Positions 36,938-47,033 of a stretch of 64,000 nt of DNA are shown piece by piece. The stretch's first letter is position 1; each line of letters opens with the position of its first letter. The DNA lies in contig KE546969.1 of NCBI GenBank assembly GCA_000442125.1, forward strand, positions 1,674,001-1,738,000, written 5' to 3'. This stretch comes from Opeltia flavorubescens (taxonomy: Eukaryota > Ascomycota > Lecanoromycetes > Teloschistales > Teloschistaceae). The notes under the pieces are model-generated. The model was not told the origin of the DNA, made no database searches, and saw only the letters and a program-made list of their open reading frames with translations. Both the position numbers and the translations under genes were made by a program.

Positions 36938-37982
36938 ATGGATATCCAACAACATTTGACCAAACGAGAAATAACGTGAACACTACCTTTCCACTGTCTT
37001 CTGGACTCACCACATCTAACCGAGTGTTAACAGCTCCTCCATCGCCGACATCCTCTGGAACGATCCCAGTAACCAAGACCTCGTTTCCCAATTCCTCAAT
37101 AATAACCTCACCACCACTTGCGCCCATAGCTCCGACCAAGATTGCCTAGCCTACTACCAGAAATACTCGGTCGTACGGCATCTTCACCTGTTCTCCTTCC
37201 TTCTTCTATCCTTTCCTAACCATGCCCCAAGCAAGACTACTTCTTCCTCGAGGACTATGTCAAATACAAATCCCACCGCCTCATCACCATCCCCACCGGC
37301 GACCTCCAAACCCTCCAGCACGAAGCCAACTCCGTCCTCAGCGATGCCGAATACGCCATTACCGCCGGTCAGTCCTACGTCACTGATCTTCACGGTCGCG
37401 CCGAGGATCTAGCGGAAGAGAATCGTAGCGTTGCGGAACTCGCGTATGGGAGTGTGCTGCAAAATGCCGCTTCGCAGGAAGACTGGTATAATTTGCATAT
37501 TATCAGCATTCCGTGTATCTATGTGGGAATCTCCCCCGACTTTAGGCTAGTACTTAGCACATCAATCAATGGCTGATCAATCCCAGGGATGGACTCTCCT
37601 CGCGCAAAAGCTGCTGAACGACCCTTTAACAAAGAATGGTAAGTGGGATCTTCCCTGCCTAATCTTCACACCACTTATCTGGCGCACATTTCACTAAGAC
37701 ACTACGGTCTACAGACACGATATTTTACAAGACATGGATCGAGCCCAACAGTGATCCTTCATATGCCAGTAACCTGACCGGTGCGACGCCTTCCCCTATC
37801 CATGGTATATTTCCTTTTCTCGATTTCAACTGACAAAGAGCAAAGCTTTCCTCAGTGCCAACGAAGCGGTATGGAAAGATGGGATCGACACCGGCACGCC
37901 GGACAGGAGTGGGGAGTGGAGAGGACTGTTTCGCACAGCGTTGCGACTGGAGGTGGCGTTGTTCGCGAGCGCTTTTGAGTAG
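36938..37982 (+). CDS. TENA/THI-4 (thiaminase-2) family protein
   Basis: Six exons fit in phase: 36938-36975, 37034-37172, 37232-37522, 37587-37638, 37715-37780 and 37846-37982, giving 240 residues, the family's usual size. Family signs are 'QDYFFLEDYVKYKSHRL' (60-76), 'HIISIPCIYGWTLLAQKLL' with the Cys at 154 where TenA has its catalytic Cys, and a terminal 'LRLEVALFASAF' with E231 where TenA has its Glu. In bacteria TenA hydrolyses aminopyrimidine in thiamine salvage; fungal single-domain members are little studied and may differ. The start at 36938 is the nearest ATG that splices in frame. The upstream ATG at 36806 is also open. Confidence 0.8.
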
Positions 37983-39068
37983 GTGAGTGGGAGGGCAAGA
38001 GTTGTAGGTGAGAACATCAGTATCGTACGTGGGTTTTCGTTAAAAAAGTTTATGCCATATTTGGGATTATACTTTGTAAGGTTAGTTCCTACTCATTGAT
38101 TTTTGGTAGTAAGCGTGTGGTGCGAACAGGGCAGTGAGCGGTTTTGCAGAAGTCATTTGACTCTATGCAGATTGTCAGATAAGAATTCGCGTATCAATAA
38201 TAATCATCATAACCCAGGGCCATAATCCCCTGTTCGCAGCCACACACAATCATGCACAAGTCGAAAAGGTCATGAATTTATGAGACTCTTCACGTCAGGC
38301 TCTCCTTGTAGGTTTTATGCCTTGAGGCTCAAGGAATCAGGAACCTTCGGCGATTATTACAGATTCATGCAGCCCCCATCTAATCTACCGAGATCCGAGT
38401 TTGCGCCAAAAGCGCCGTCTAAGTAAGACATTGTAACGACGAGAGTAGACGTATGTAGAAGGTGTAGAAACGAGTTACCAAAAAGTATCATACCAAAATA
38501 GAAAGTCCTCGACGTCTCTTCTACGCTGGGCCTGTCGTGCCAGTCTTACGCGTTCACCGAAATTGAGACGTCGGAAAAAGCGGCGAATACGGGGTTGGGG
38601 AGCATGATCAGCGCTAGCGTCACGCTACCTCCTTGTTCCTGGCATTCTTGAGATGCATCACCACCACGTCCACCTTCTTTACATCCACATTAGCCATCTT
38701 TGATGTTGGCGTCGTCCCTCGCTATATCATCCTGAGGTCGTGACAACTTCATTCATATCGATATCGCCGGGGGAGAGTCATTCAGTCACTTCCAGCTTGT
38801 CGCTCGCTCTCCTTCCTTGATTTTCCTGGTACTCCTTAGTCGCCGCAGCGACCGACCATTTCCTCTTTGCCCCCCTCACAACCACCTTGAAAAATACAAC
38901 CATCCTCACCAAACCATATCGCCATAATATCAGCGACGATCGAGAATACTGTTCACACGATCGGTCTCACTCGTCGTACACTCGCTGGGCGTGGTCGCTT
39001 TGCCACCAGCTCCGGCGCTTAACAACCAAATCTCTCTGTAATATCCTCGTGTCTTCGGCCATATCGCA
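37983..39068. promoter_or_regulatory. Upstream region of the FLC-family gene
   Basis: About 1.1 kb without a gene, pyrimidine-rich near 38810-38920. Presumed promoter and leader. Confidence 0.4.
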
Positions 39069-41459
39069 ATGTTACCTTCCTTCTCAAGGGCGATGCTGCT
39101 CGTCCTCGCAGTCCTCTCAACTTTCTTCCATGGCTCATTGGCCATACGAAAAATCGAATCCAAATCACTGAACCCTTGCCAAGTCAACTCCAGTTTCACT
39201 GCAACCCTATTCAACGTCGTCTTCACTCCGGATAATGGAAGTCTCGCCTTTGAGGTCAAAGGAATATCTTCCATTTCAGGATATGTCAATGCCGAGATCG
39301 ATGTACTCGCCTACGGTTACAAAGCTCTTGAGCAATCCTTCAATCCATGTGACGAGGGTTTGCAGGGGATGTGCCCAATGAACACTGGCCCTATCGACAA
39401 CAAATTCAACATCGACGTGTCGAAGGACGTTGTCAACCAAATACCTGGAATCGCTTATGGAGTGCCGGATCCCGACATCGTAGTCAGGATCTACATTAAA
39501 GATACCAAAACCAACGACAGTGTAGCTTGTGTTGAAGCTGATCTCTCAAATGGCAAAACCGTGGACCAACCAGGCGTGGGATGGAGCACCGCCGTTGTCG
39601 CTGGATTGGCTTTGGTTGCGTCAGCTGTTACCTCTGGTCTAGGGCATTCAAATACTGCAGCACACGTCGCAGCCAATGCACTGTCGCTTTTTGGCTATCT
39701 CCAAGCACAAGCATTGATAGGCATGACAGCAGTGTCTCTCCCGCCGATTGTCATGTCATGGACACAAAATTTCCAATGGACAATGGGCATTATTCGAGTC
39801 GAGTTTCTGCAGGATATTTGCACATGGTATCAACGAGCGACTGGCGGTACACCTTCTACTTTATTGTCAAACCTTCAGGAAGCATCCGTGGAGATACAGA
39901 AACGATCCCTTGAATATGCTCGCAAATCATTCATCTATGGGAACAACGAAATGATTAAACGAACTAATGAGCAAGGTACCTCTACCGGAAAGACTGTTGT
40001 TGTTCGTGGCATCGAGCGCGTTGGCTTCCGAGCAAGGATCGAAAGCACCAACATCTTTCTTACCGGTGTCATCTTCTTCATGATTTTCGTGACCTTTACA
40101 GCTGCGGGCGTCGCTCTATTTAAAGCCTTCTGCGAGGGCGCAGTTCGAGCCGGCTGGTTCAAAGGGAATAAGTTCGAAGACTTTCGCAATGGCTGGAAGA
40201 TCGTTCTGAAGGGAATACTTTTTCGTCTTGTGAGTTTGGCTCGAAACGATGGAGACGAAATCTACTAATGGTACTGTTCAGGTTCTCATCGGTTATCCTC
40301 AAATGACGGTGCTCTGTCTATGGGAATTGACAAAACGTGACTCGGCTGCGGAAGTTGTTCTTGCTTTGTTTTATTTCATCTCCATGACAGGGTCCCTAGG
40401 CTGGGCCGGTTTGAAGGTTTACCGTATCGCCAAACGATCAGTCAGCATGCATAAGAATCCCGCCTACATCCTCTATTCGGACCCAACCGCACTCAACAAA
40501 TGGGGTTTCCTCTACGTCCAATTCCGCGCAACGGCCTACTACTTCATCATGCCAGTACTGTTGTATATCCTGGTGAAGGGCATCTTCATTGCATTCGCCC
40601 AAGGGAGCGGTGTTGCCCAAGCAGTGGGGTTGATCATTATTGAGGCTGGTTTCCTCATCGGTGTCAGCATTTTGCGGCCTTGGATGGACAAAAAGACTAA
40701 TGCTTTCAACATCTCTATCGCGGCGATCAATTTCTTGAATGTCATCTTTTTACTGATATTTACGGAAGTGTTCAATCAGCCTGTGAGTCGCTTAATTTCC
40801 TCATTAACTCCCACATATTGGTACTAATAGAGCATTAGGGAATCGTGACCGGTGTTGTAGGCGTCGTTTTCTTCGGCATCAATGCGGTCTTCGCTGTCGT
40901 ACTTCTTGTTATGGTTCTTTTGTCCACTGCCTGGGCTATATTCTCGAAAAACCCAGATACCCGATATCAACCGATGCGCGACGACCGCGGCTCATTCATC
41001 AAATCACAGACGCAACTCAACACCGAACTCGATGCTCTCGGCGCCACTGCTCGTGGGAATATGACCCAGGAATTCTACAAGGGCCGAGATCTGGATGATG
41101 ACGAGGATTCTTATTCGTCAGGATCGATAAAGCGAGGGCGAACCCATGATGCCGCAGGTGTACCGTTACCACCATCAACGGCGACGTCTCACAGATCGCC
41201 CTCTCGACCTCGCGAACCTCCAAGGTCTCCTATTGACCCAAATATGCCTTTCCTTCCTAGTGATGGGACCCCAAGGCACGGTACACCAACAGGTTATGGT
41301 GAGGCGCCGCGAGGTATGTACAATGGCTATAACGATAATAGCCGCAATCAAAGCTATGCCCAATTCAACGGTCCACCTGGATCGGCACAGTCACATATGG
41401 GTTACAGGAATCAGCACAACGGTAGCCCGTGGCAGCGAGGCGCCGGGTATGATCATTGA
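39069..41459 (+). CDS. FLC-family TRP-like membrane protein
   Basis: Exons are 39069-40229, 40282-40782 and 40839-41459 (760 residues). There is an N-terminal signal peptide (to about 'HGSLAIRK'). The luminal ML-like TRP N-terminal domain follows, with paired Cys ('LNPCQVNSS', 'FNPCDEGLQGMCPMN', 'VACVEADL'). The multi-helix TRP core follows, with segments such as 'VVAGLALVASAVTSGLG', 'FLTGVIFFMIFVTFTAAGVALF', 'VVLALFYFISMTGSLGW' and 'FRATAYYFIMPVLLYILV'. The cytosolic tail is Pro- and Asn-rich. This is the layout of fungal flavin-carrier (FLC) proteins, which act in the ER or endomembranes in FAD transport, calcium and wall homeostasis. Which paralogue it is cannot be told. Confidence 0.92.
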
Positions 41460-41851
41460 AAGTAATGGGAGTACTAATATCTAATGCTATTATCTCTGAG
41501 GGGTAGTAATGATGACCATGGAGGACGGGAGCTATTACGTTCTTATCTTTAACACGACCATTGAAGGTCGGTGCATTTGCATTCGAAGGCCAGTGCCTCG
41601 GGGGTGGCAGTTCATCTTTTCTGGCGTTACGCAACGAGTGCGGTCTTTCTATAGCACGATTCCAGCGATTAGCGGCTGGACTTGAAGATTGCTTATGTAT
41701 TTAGTTTTTGTACATAATTATCAATTCAAAATCTACCGAGCGCCTATCCTATACTTGTCCTCTACTCTGAAAGTGCAATCAAACTCATGATTGACATCTC
41801 AGATTCATAAGCCGCTAGACATCTCGATATAATACATAAGTGAGCACTTTC
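41460..41851. other. Short convergent 3' intergenic region
   Basis: 3' ends of the FLC gene (plus) and the complex I assembly factor gene (minus) meet here. Nothing else seen. Confidence 0.4.
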
Positions 41852-42537
41852 TTATCTCGAACTAGGAGGCTGCCAACTTGTAGGTTGCCACTCTTCACCA
41901 GCACCGCTCGGCCTTTGTTTGATCCAAGGATTCTCTCCTCTACCCTTCTTTCCCTCTCCCCAACTATCTCTCACATCTTCCCCTTTCGTCCCTTCTTCCA
42001 ACTTCTGACCTTGCGGCTCACCTCCATTTTCCGCACTCTCCCCTTTCCTTCCCACCACACCTACCCTTCCCTCGCCATTCCCAACCCCAAGCTCCTGGTT
42101 CCTCCTCCTCGGCGCATCCAGCACGCTCGGTTTACTCGCCCATCTCGCATCCGCTGCTGCAGCTAGCTGTTTTAACTGCGCTTTACGCTGCACGTCGATT
42201 TGGAGTTCTTGGATTGAAGGCGCGGAGGGACGGGTGTAGCGTAGCCATTGGTGCCATTGCACGGGGATTTGGATGTCGGAGTGGGGGATTAGGGGATTTG
42301 ATTGGAGGATTCGGCGGGGTCTGGAGGTGAGAGTGGAGCGGAAGTAGTAGTATGTGTTACCGGCGAGATCGACACCTGGAGGGAGTGGTTAATGGAGAAG
42401 TTCGGTGGAGGCGTTATTTACGAAAGATTGCGCAGAATAGTGGGAAAGGGAGGAGTTGTACCTGCGAGCCAGCGTTTTCGCCATGGGAATTGAAAAGACT
42501 TCCATTTTAGCCAAAGATTGCGAATGGGTGAGGTCAT
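41852..42537 (-). CDS. NDUFAF2-like complex I assembly factor (NDUFA12 family)
   Basis: Two exons, 42462-42537 and 41852-42375, give 199 residues with an 86-nt intron. The family signature is clear. 'LWLKWKSFQFPWRKRWLAG' is followed by 'GVDLAGNTYYYFRS' with 'RPRRIL', then 'PVQWHQWLRYTRPSAPSIQE' and 'ADARWASKPSVLD'. NDUFAF2 (mimitin, B17.2-like) is a mitochondrial chaperone for NADH:ubiquinone oxidoreductase and a paralogue of subunit NDUFA12. The long C-terminal tail ending 'EEWQPTSWQPPSSR' favours NDUFAF2 over NDUFA12. It is divergent from the calponin-homology gene with only about 330 bp between starts. Confidence 0.88.
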
Positions 42538-42866
42538 TTGTAGAAACTGCTGTCGGTATGCATTGCGGAAGAATAATTTGGAGGTCCCGAAGCCGTTGAC
42601 GTTTCTGGGTCAAGCGTCATCATGCTGCGGCGGGCTAGTGGGGGNTTAAGGAATCTCCATACCAGTTGATCCTATTACTTTCTACAAACCTATAAGCCTC
42701 CTCTCTACCTTGAAATTTCTCTACCGTGTATCTTAATCTGTGGATGATAATGAAAACCCTCGAACAGTCGAATTCTCTTCAGTAAACGAATTGCTCAAGG
42801 ACTCGCTCCAACTATATCCCTCGATCATTTCTGTAACTCTCAGCCTCTGGGTTGACGATAGCCAAC
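42538..42866. promoter_or_regulatory. Compact bidirectional promoter region
   Basis: 329 bp separate the divergent starts at 42537 (minus) and 42867 (plus). One N at 42644. No other feature. Confidence 0.45.
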
Positions 42867-45066
42867 ATGGCTTCAGTGTCTTCTTTGGACAAAGACCTCC
42901 GTAACATGCGGTTGGGGAAATATACACCTCAAGCCGCAGACGAAGCAAGAAGATGGATTGAGGAATCCCTCGGAGAACGTCTTGCGGCGGGTGACCTGCT
43001 GAATGCTTTGAAGGATGGGATTGCTCTTTGCAAGTACGACCAAGAGAGTCCAAGCAACTAAGGCAATCCTGCTAATGATTCAATTTCAGGCTGGCAAATC
43101 TTGCAAGCGGCCCGCCAGGTGTTCGATTTAAAGAATCCTCAATGCCCTTCGTCCAGATGGAGAATATCTCTCACTTCCTGAGGGCTTGCAAATCACCGCC
43201 GCTGAATCTTCAAGCTCATGATATATTCCAGACGGTGGATTTGTACGAGAATAAAGATCCAGCGCAGGTCCTGACTTGCATTGGTGCCTTTAACAGGAGA
43301 GCAAATGCCATACAACCAAGCAAATTTCCTTCAGTTATCGGACCAAAAAGCAAGGCTGGACCGATGAGCCCGGAGATTACTGGTGGCTATGGGTCAAGTC
43401 CAACTCCCTATGGGCGACCAAGGGGTACCAGTAATACGAGTGCTGCCAGTTCCGCTGCTTCTACTGCTCCGTCATGGGCAGGTGGCCGCACAAGTCCTAG
43501 TCGGTTATCGAATTCGACATTCTCTTCTGCCAATGGGAATACCAAATCTCCCACGGGAGGTGTAAGCAGTTGGAGCCAGAAAAAGGACGAAGGGGCTACT
43601 ATGCCAGCATGGAATATTCACCAGTATGAAATGTTCATTCCTCTGTGATGAGACTGCTACTAATATAATTTAGGTATGGATACATGGGAGGTGCAAGCCA
43701 GGGTAATCAAGGTATAACTTTCGGTGGCCGTCGCCAAATCACTACCCCTGCGCCGAAGGTGCCTAGTCTAGCCGAGAAAGAGCGAAAACGACGGGAGGAA
43801 GAAGCTGAAACTGAGCGACTGCGGCAGCAAGTTGAAGAAGCCGAGCATAAACGTCGTATCGAACGAGAAGCCGAAGAGGAGCGGGAGAGAATTGCGGAAG
43901 AACAGCGGTGGGCAGAGGAAACTCGAAAGCAAAGAGATATCGAGAAACGAAGGATCGAAGAAGAAAAGCGGAAATGGGAAGAAGAAGAACGAAGATGGAA
44001 AGAAGAGGAAGAAGCAAGAGCCATTGAAGAGCAAGAGGCCGAGCTTCGACTCGTCAAGGAACGACAACAAAAAAGGTCTCAAAGCGACGCTCGTTTGACA
44101 GGCCAATTCCTCAGCCAGTATCAGGCTGAACAACGCAAATTGCCCGTACCTCCTGTATCAGAGGCCCCTAAGCAGACGCCTGAAGCAAAGAGAGTCGAAG
44201 AACTGGAACGAGAGCTTGAGAAAGCCAAAGAACGAGAAGCAAAGTACGAGCTGGAGCGGGAAGAACGCCTGCGTCAGGATAAGCACAACTTTGAGAACGT
44301 CGACTCGGCGTTACAGCGCGAACGAGCCAGGGATATCTCGTCACCGACGGACAATCAGTTTCAGCCAGCAAGCCATATCGCCCAAGATGATAATGACGAG
44401 TCCTGGCACAACGACGAACGCGAATACCTCCAACGCGAATGGGCAAATCATCAATCTCAGCCGCCAACGTCTCGAAATCAGCCATCGGACTCAGCACCTC
44501 CAAAGCCTCCTCGACCACTACCTACACCAGCGGCTCGACCTGAAAGCCCCCCACCACCTCAACCACCGCGTCCACTCCCAATCCCCCAAGTATCCAACAC
44601 TCTCCCCTCCCAACAACCTCCGTCCCCTACACCATCCCCACCCCCACCAACCCTCCCATCCCGTCCCCTCCCTTCCTTAGCACCCACACCCGCCCAATCA
44701 TCATCGACCACCTCCCCACCCAAGCCCCCTCGTTCTCCCTTCACCCGTCCTCCACCAACCTCACCTTCCAAAAATTCAACCACAACACCACGCACCACCT
44801 CCCCCTTTCCCACCAAACCCTCATCCTCCTCCCTCCTCGACCGCGAAATGGAACTCGAACGCCAGCGCCAGCGCGAATGGGAGGAAAACCAGAATTCCAC
44901 GAGGAAAGCAGCGCAAGAAGGGAAAGGGGAGCAGGGGTTTGGTCCGAAGGGAGAGAATTGGGATGTTAATCAGTATGGGTATTTGGGAGGGGATAGCCAG
45001 AATAGAGGTGGGCCCGGGTTGGGGGGGAGGAGGCAGCTTGTGGGGCCGAGGGCGATGGGGAGGTAG
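42867..45066 (+). CDS. Calponin-homology protein with coiled coil and Pro-rich tail
   Basis: Exons are 42867-43033, 43090-43623 and 43674-45066 (697 residues). A single CH domain (about 15-135) reads 'DEARRWIEESLGERL', 'LKDGIALCKLANL' and 'FVQMENISHFLRACKSPPL' with 'DIFQTVDLYENKDPAQVL'. It is close to transgelin/Scp1, an actin-bundling family. A calponin repeat follows ('GASQGNQGITFGGRRQI'). A Glu/Arg-rich coiled coil of about 150 residues, then a Pro-rich region with many PPKPPRP-like SH3-ligand motifs, come next. A second, degenerate calponin repeat lies at the extreme C-terminus ('QYGYLGGDSQNRGGPGLGG'). It is much longer than yeast Scp1 (about 200 residues). It probably acts at cortical actin. 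Confidence 0.85.
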
Positions 45067-45684
45067 TGTTGGTGGGATGGATGGAAGGGAGAGGGGAGTT
45101 GAGGGGTTTTTGGGCGTTGTGAGCTTTTTGCTGGAGGAGATTTTGTTGGGGGGTGGGTGTAGGGACGGGCGGTGTTGAGGTATTTGTAGAAGAGGATTCT
45201 TTACTATGGAACTGAGCTTTAGCTTTTGATATTGCTGGCTGGACAATAGTTCTTGGGGTGACCTGTGATATGTGATATGCCATTATATGAATTAGACTGT
45301 TGTTAGTAAGGTAAATGTATTGAGTGCGTATCGTTCGCTAACACTAAGGACCCCCTAGTCGAGTCTCACTTGAGCTTAGCCATAGATGTGTACGAGAAAG
45401 CTGATGCGGATTATTGACCAGACACCGGCTTATTTTACTGGGGGATTTCTTTTCCTTTCTTCAACCAGGCGAGAAGTATCTCCCTCCCTTTCTCAACCCG
45501 GGTCTCGAAAGAAAACAACATTTGAACTTCCCGAGCCAAATAGTCAAAAGCCCCACTCTCTCCCCTCCTCTTCACCATTTTCTCTGTTTCCCCTCCCTCC
45601 TAACACCCATCGCACACATTATCCTATCCCCTTCCACCCTCCCATCCCCTCCACCCTCCCCCTAATCTCTCTCCCCTATTCGAA
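45067..45684. other. Convergent 3' region, pyrimidine-rich
   Basis: 3' ends of the calponin-homology gene (plus) and U1-C gene (minus). The C-rich strand at 45540-45720 reads open in several frames because of composition. Confidence 0.4.
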
Positions 45685-46640
45685 TCACCGTCTCGGATCC
45701 CCCTCAAACCTCCCCCCCATCGGTGGCGGTGGTCCAAACCCCCCCTGTCCCTGCCCAAGTCCAGGACTCATCTGCCCCCCTCCTCCTCCTCCCGGTGGCG
45801 GAAACCCCGGAAACCCCGGCGGCGGCATCCCTCCTGGTGGTGGAAACGGAGGCATGCCATTGGGTGGAAATGGCGGCGCTGGAGAACCCGCTTGGTGAGG
45901 AGGGAGAGGGGGGAAACCACCCGGTGGAGGCGGGAAGGGGGGGATGCCTCTACCTCCTGGTCCTCCTGGGCCGCCTGGTTGAGGAGGAGGGAATTGCCCT
46001 CCTCCGGGGGGGAGGTTGAAGGGGGGAGGGGGGAGGCCGCCTTTTGTGGTGAGGTAGGTTAGTGGATTGGTTGTTTTGAAATGGACGAGGGGAGGGGACG
46101 GGAAGGGGTAAGGGGAAGGGTGAGGGAAGGAAAGCATACCAGGAAATCCAAACGGCGGCGGAGGAAACCCCTGCGGTGGAGGTCCCTGCGGGTTTAACAT
46201 TGGATTCGCGCCTGCTTGGCCCTCGGCGTTGTAGGAGGAGGTGATGGAGTCGATGACTGATTGGGCTTTTTCGTGGCCGATTTCTAGTGGGGTTTGAAGT
46301 CAGCTTACATCCCTGCAGTCCATGTTTTTTTCGGGTCCTTTCTGGGAGTAGAAGAGCGTGGAGGGTAAAAGGGTGGAGATCGTAGGATGCGATTGGGTGG
46401 GGGGAAAGAGCGTACGTTGGTAGTAGTCGAGTACATTTCGCTCATGATTTCGGCCGGCGTTGTGAGCTTTTCGAACGCTCATGGAGTCGTGGGTGAGGTA
46501 GACATCGCAGTAGTCGCCTGCATCGTTAGTTTCAAGATGCGTCTCGTCGAGGATTTCTTTGGGGAGACCTACAGAAGAGTGCATTGGAAGTCAGTATTAG
46601 CAGCAACTTAAGAGTTGGAAGGGCACTTATATTTGGGCAT
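45685..46640 (-). CDS. YHC1: U1 small nuclear ribonucleoprotein C
   Basis: Minus-strand exons are 46631-46640, 46573-46578, 46416-46517, 46140-46283 and 45685-46040 (205 residues). The U1-C zinc finger reads [18 protein letters not shown], with the two Cys and the His pair of the C2H2 finger. '[37 protein letters not shown]' follows as separate conserved pieces, then a Pro/Gly-rich tail with a C-terminal '[10 protein letters not shown]'. U1-C stabilises pairing of U1 snRNA with the 5' splice site. The first two junctions are odd: the only model that gives the invariant start needs an intron beginning ATAAGT and ending AC (46579-46630, 52 nt) and a 6-nt exon. The other introns are GT-AG. Protein identity is firm; the first junctions need RNA evidence. 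Confidence 0.88.
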
Positions 46641-47033
46641 CTTGGGTATTGCGGAGCTCCGCGCAGATGCTTGCGTAGCTGGGTTGTACTCGGAAGCAAT
46701 GTTCGAGATTCAAAGCTCCGGTTTCAAAAGCTGCCGAACTTCTACCAAGCTAGTCCGCTTTAGGTCTATACAGATGCATCATCCTTCTCTCCCGAATTCG
46801 AGTACGAAATACATGGAAGAGCCACGTGACAAGCATTCATAGATGCAAACAGCAAGGATTGTTGTTGTTAGCTAATAGTATATGCTTTTCAGCTCACATT
46901 GCAATCTACGGAGCTGCATATCAAGTGCAAAGACGCCTATATACCTTGGGTATCTTCGCTGACTCCAAAGCAAAATACCCCCCAAGAGATCCGTCATTGT
47001 CGTCCACTGCTAAATGTGACTGAAGCTCCTATC
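46641..47033. other. Intergenic between two minus-strand genes
   Basis: U1-C upstream region and 3' region of the zinc-knuckle gene. Nothing else seen. Confidence 0.4.

Noticed and set aside
37190-37400. Minus-strand Gly/Val-rich 69-residue frame
   Set aside because: Antisense shadow of TENA exon 3, which has clear homology on plus.
43707-44133. Long Ser/Phe-rich open frames opposite the coiled-coil exon
   Set aside because: They are antisense shadows of a Glu/Arg-rich coding region.
45386-45898. Plus-strand Pro/Gly-rich 170-residue frame
   Set aside because: It is the antisense of the U1-C Pro/Gly tail and its C-rich 3' flank; composition keeps it open.
46300-46584. U1-C start at an internal ATG ([12 protein letters not shown])
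   Set aside because: It reads through an intron and loses the invariant first Cys and MPK start of U1-C.
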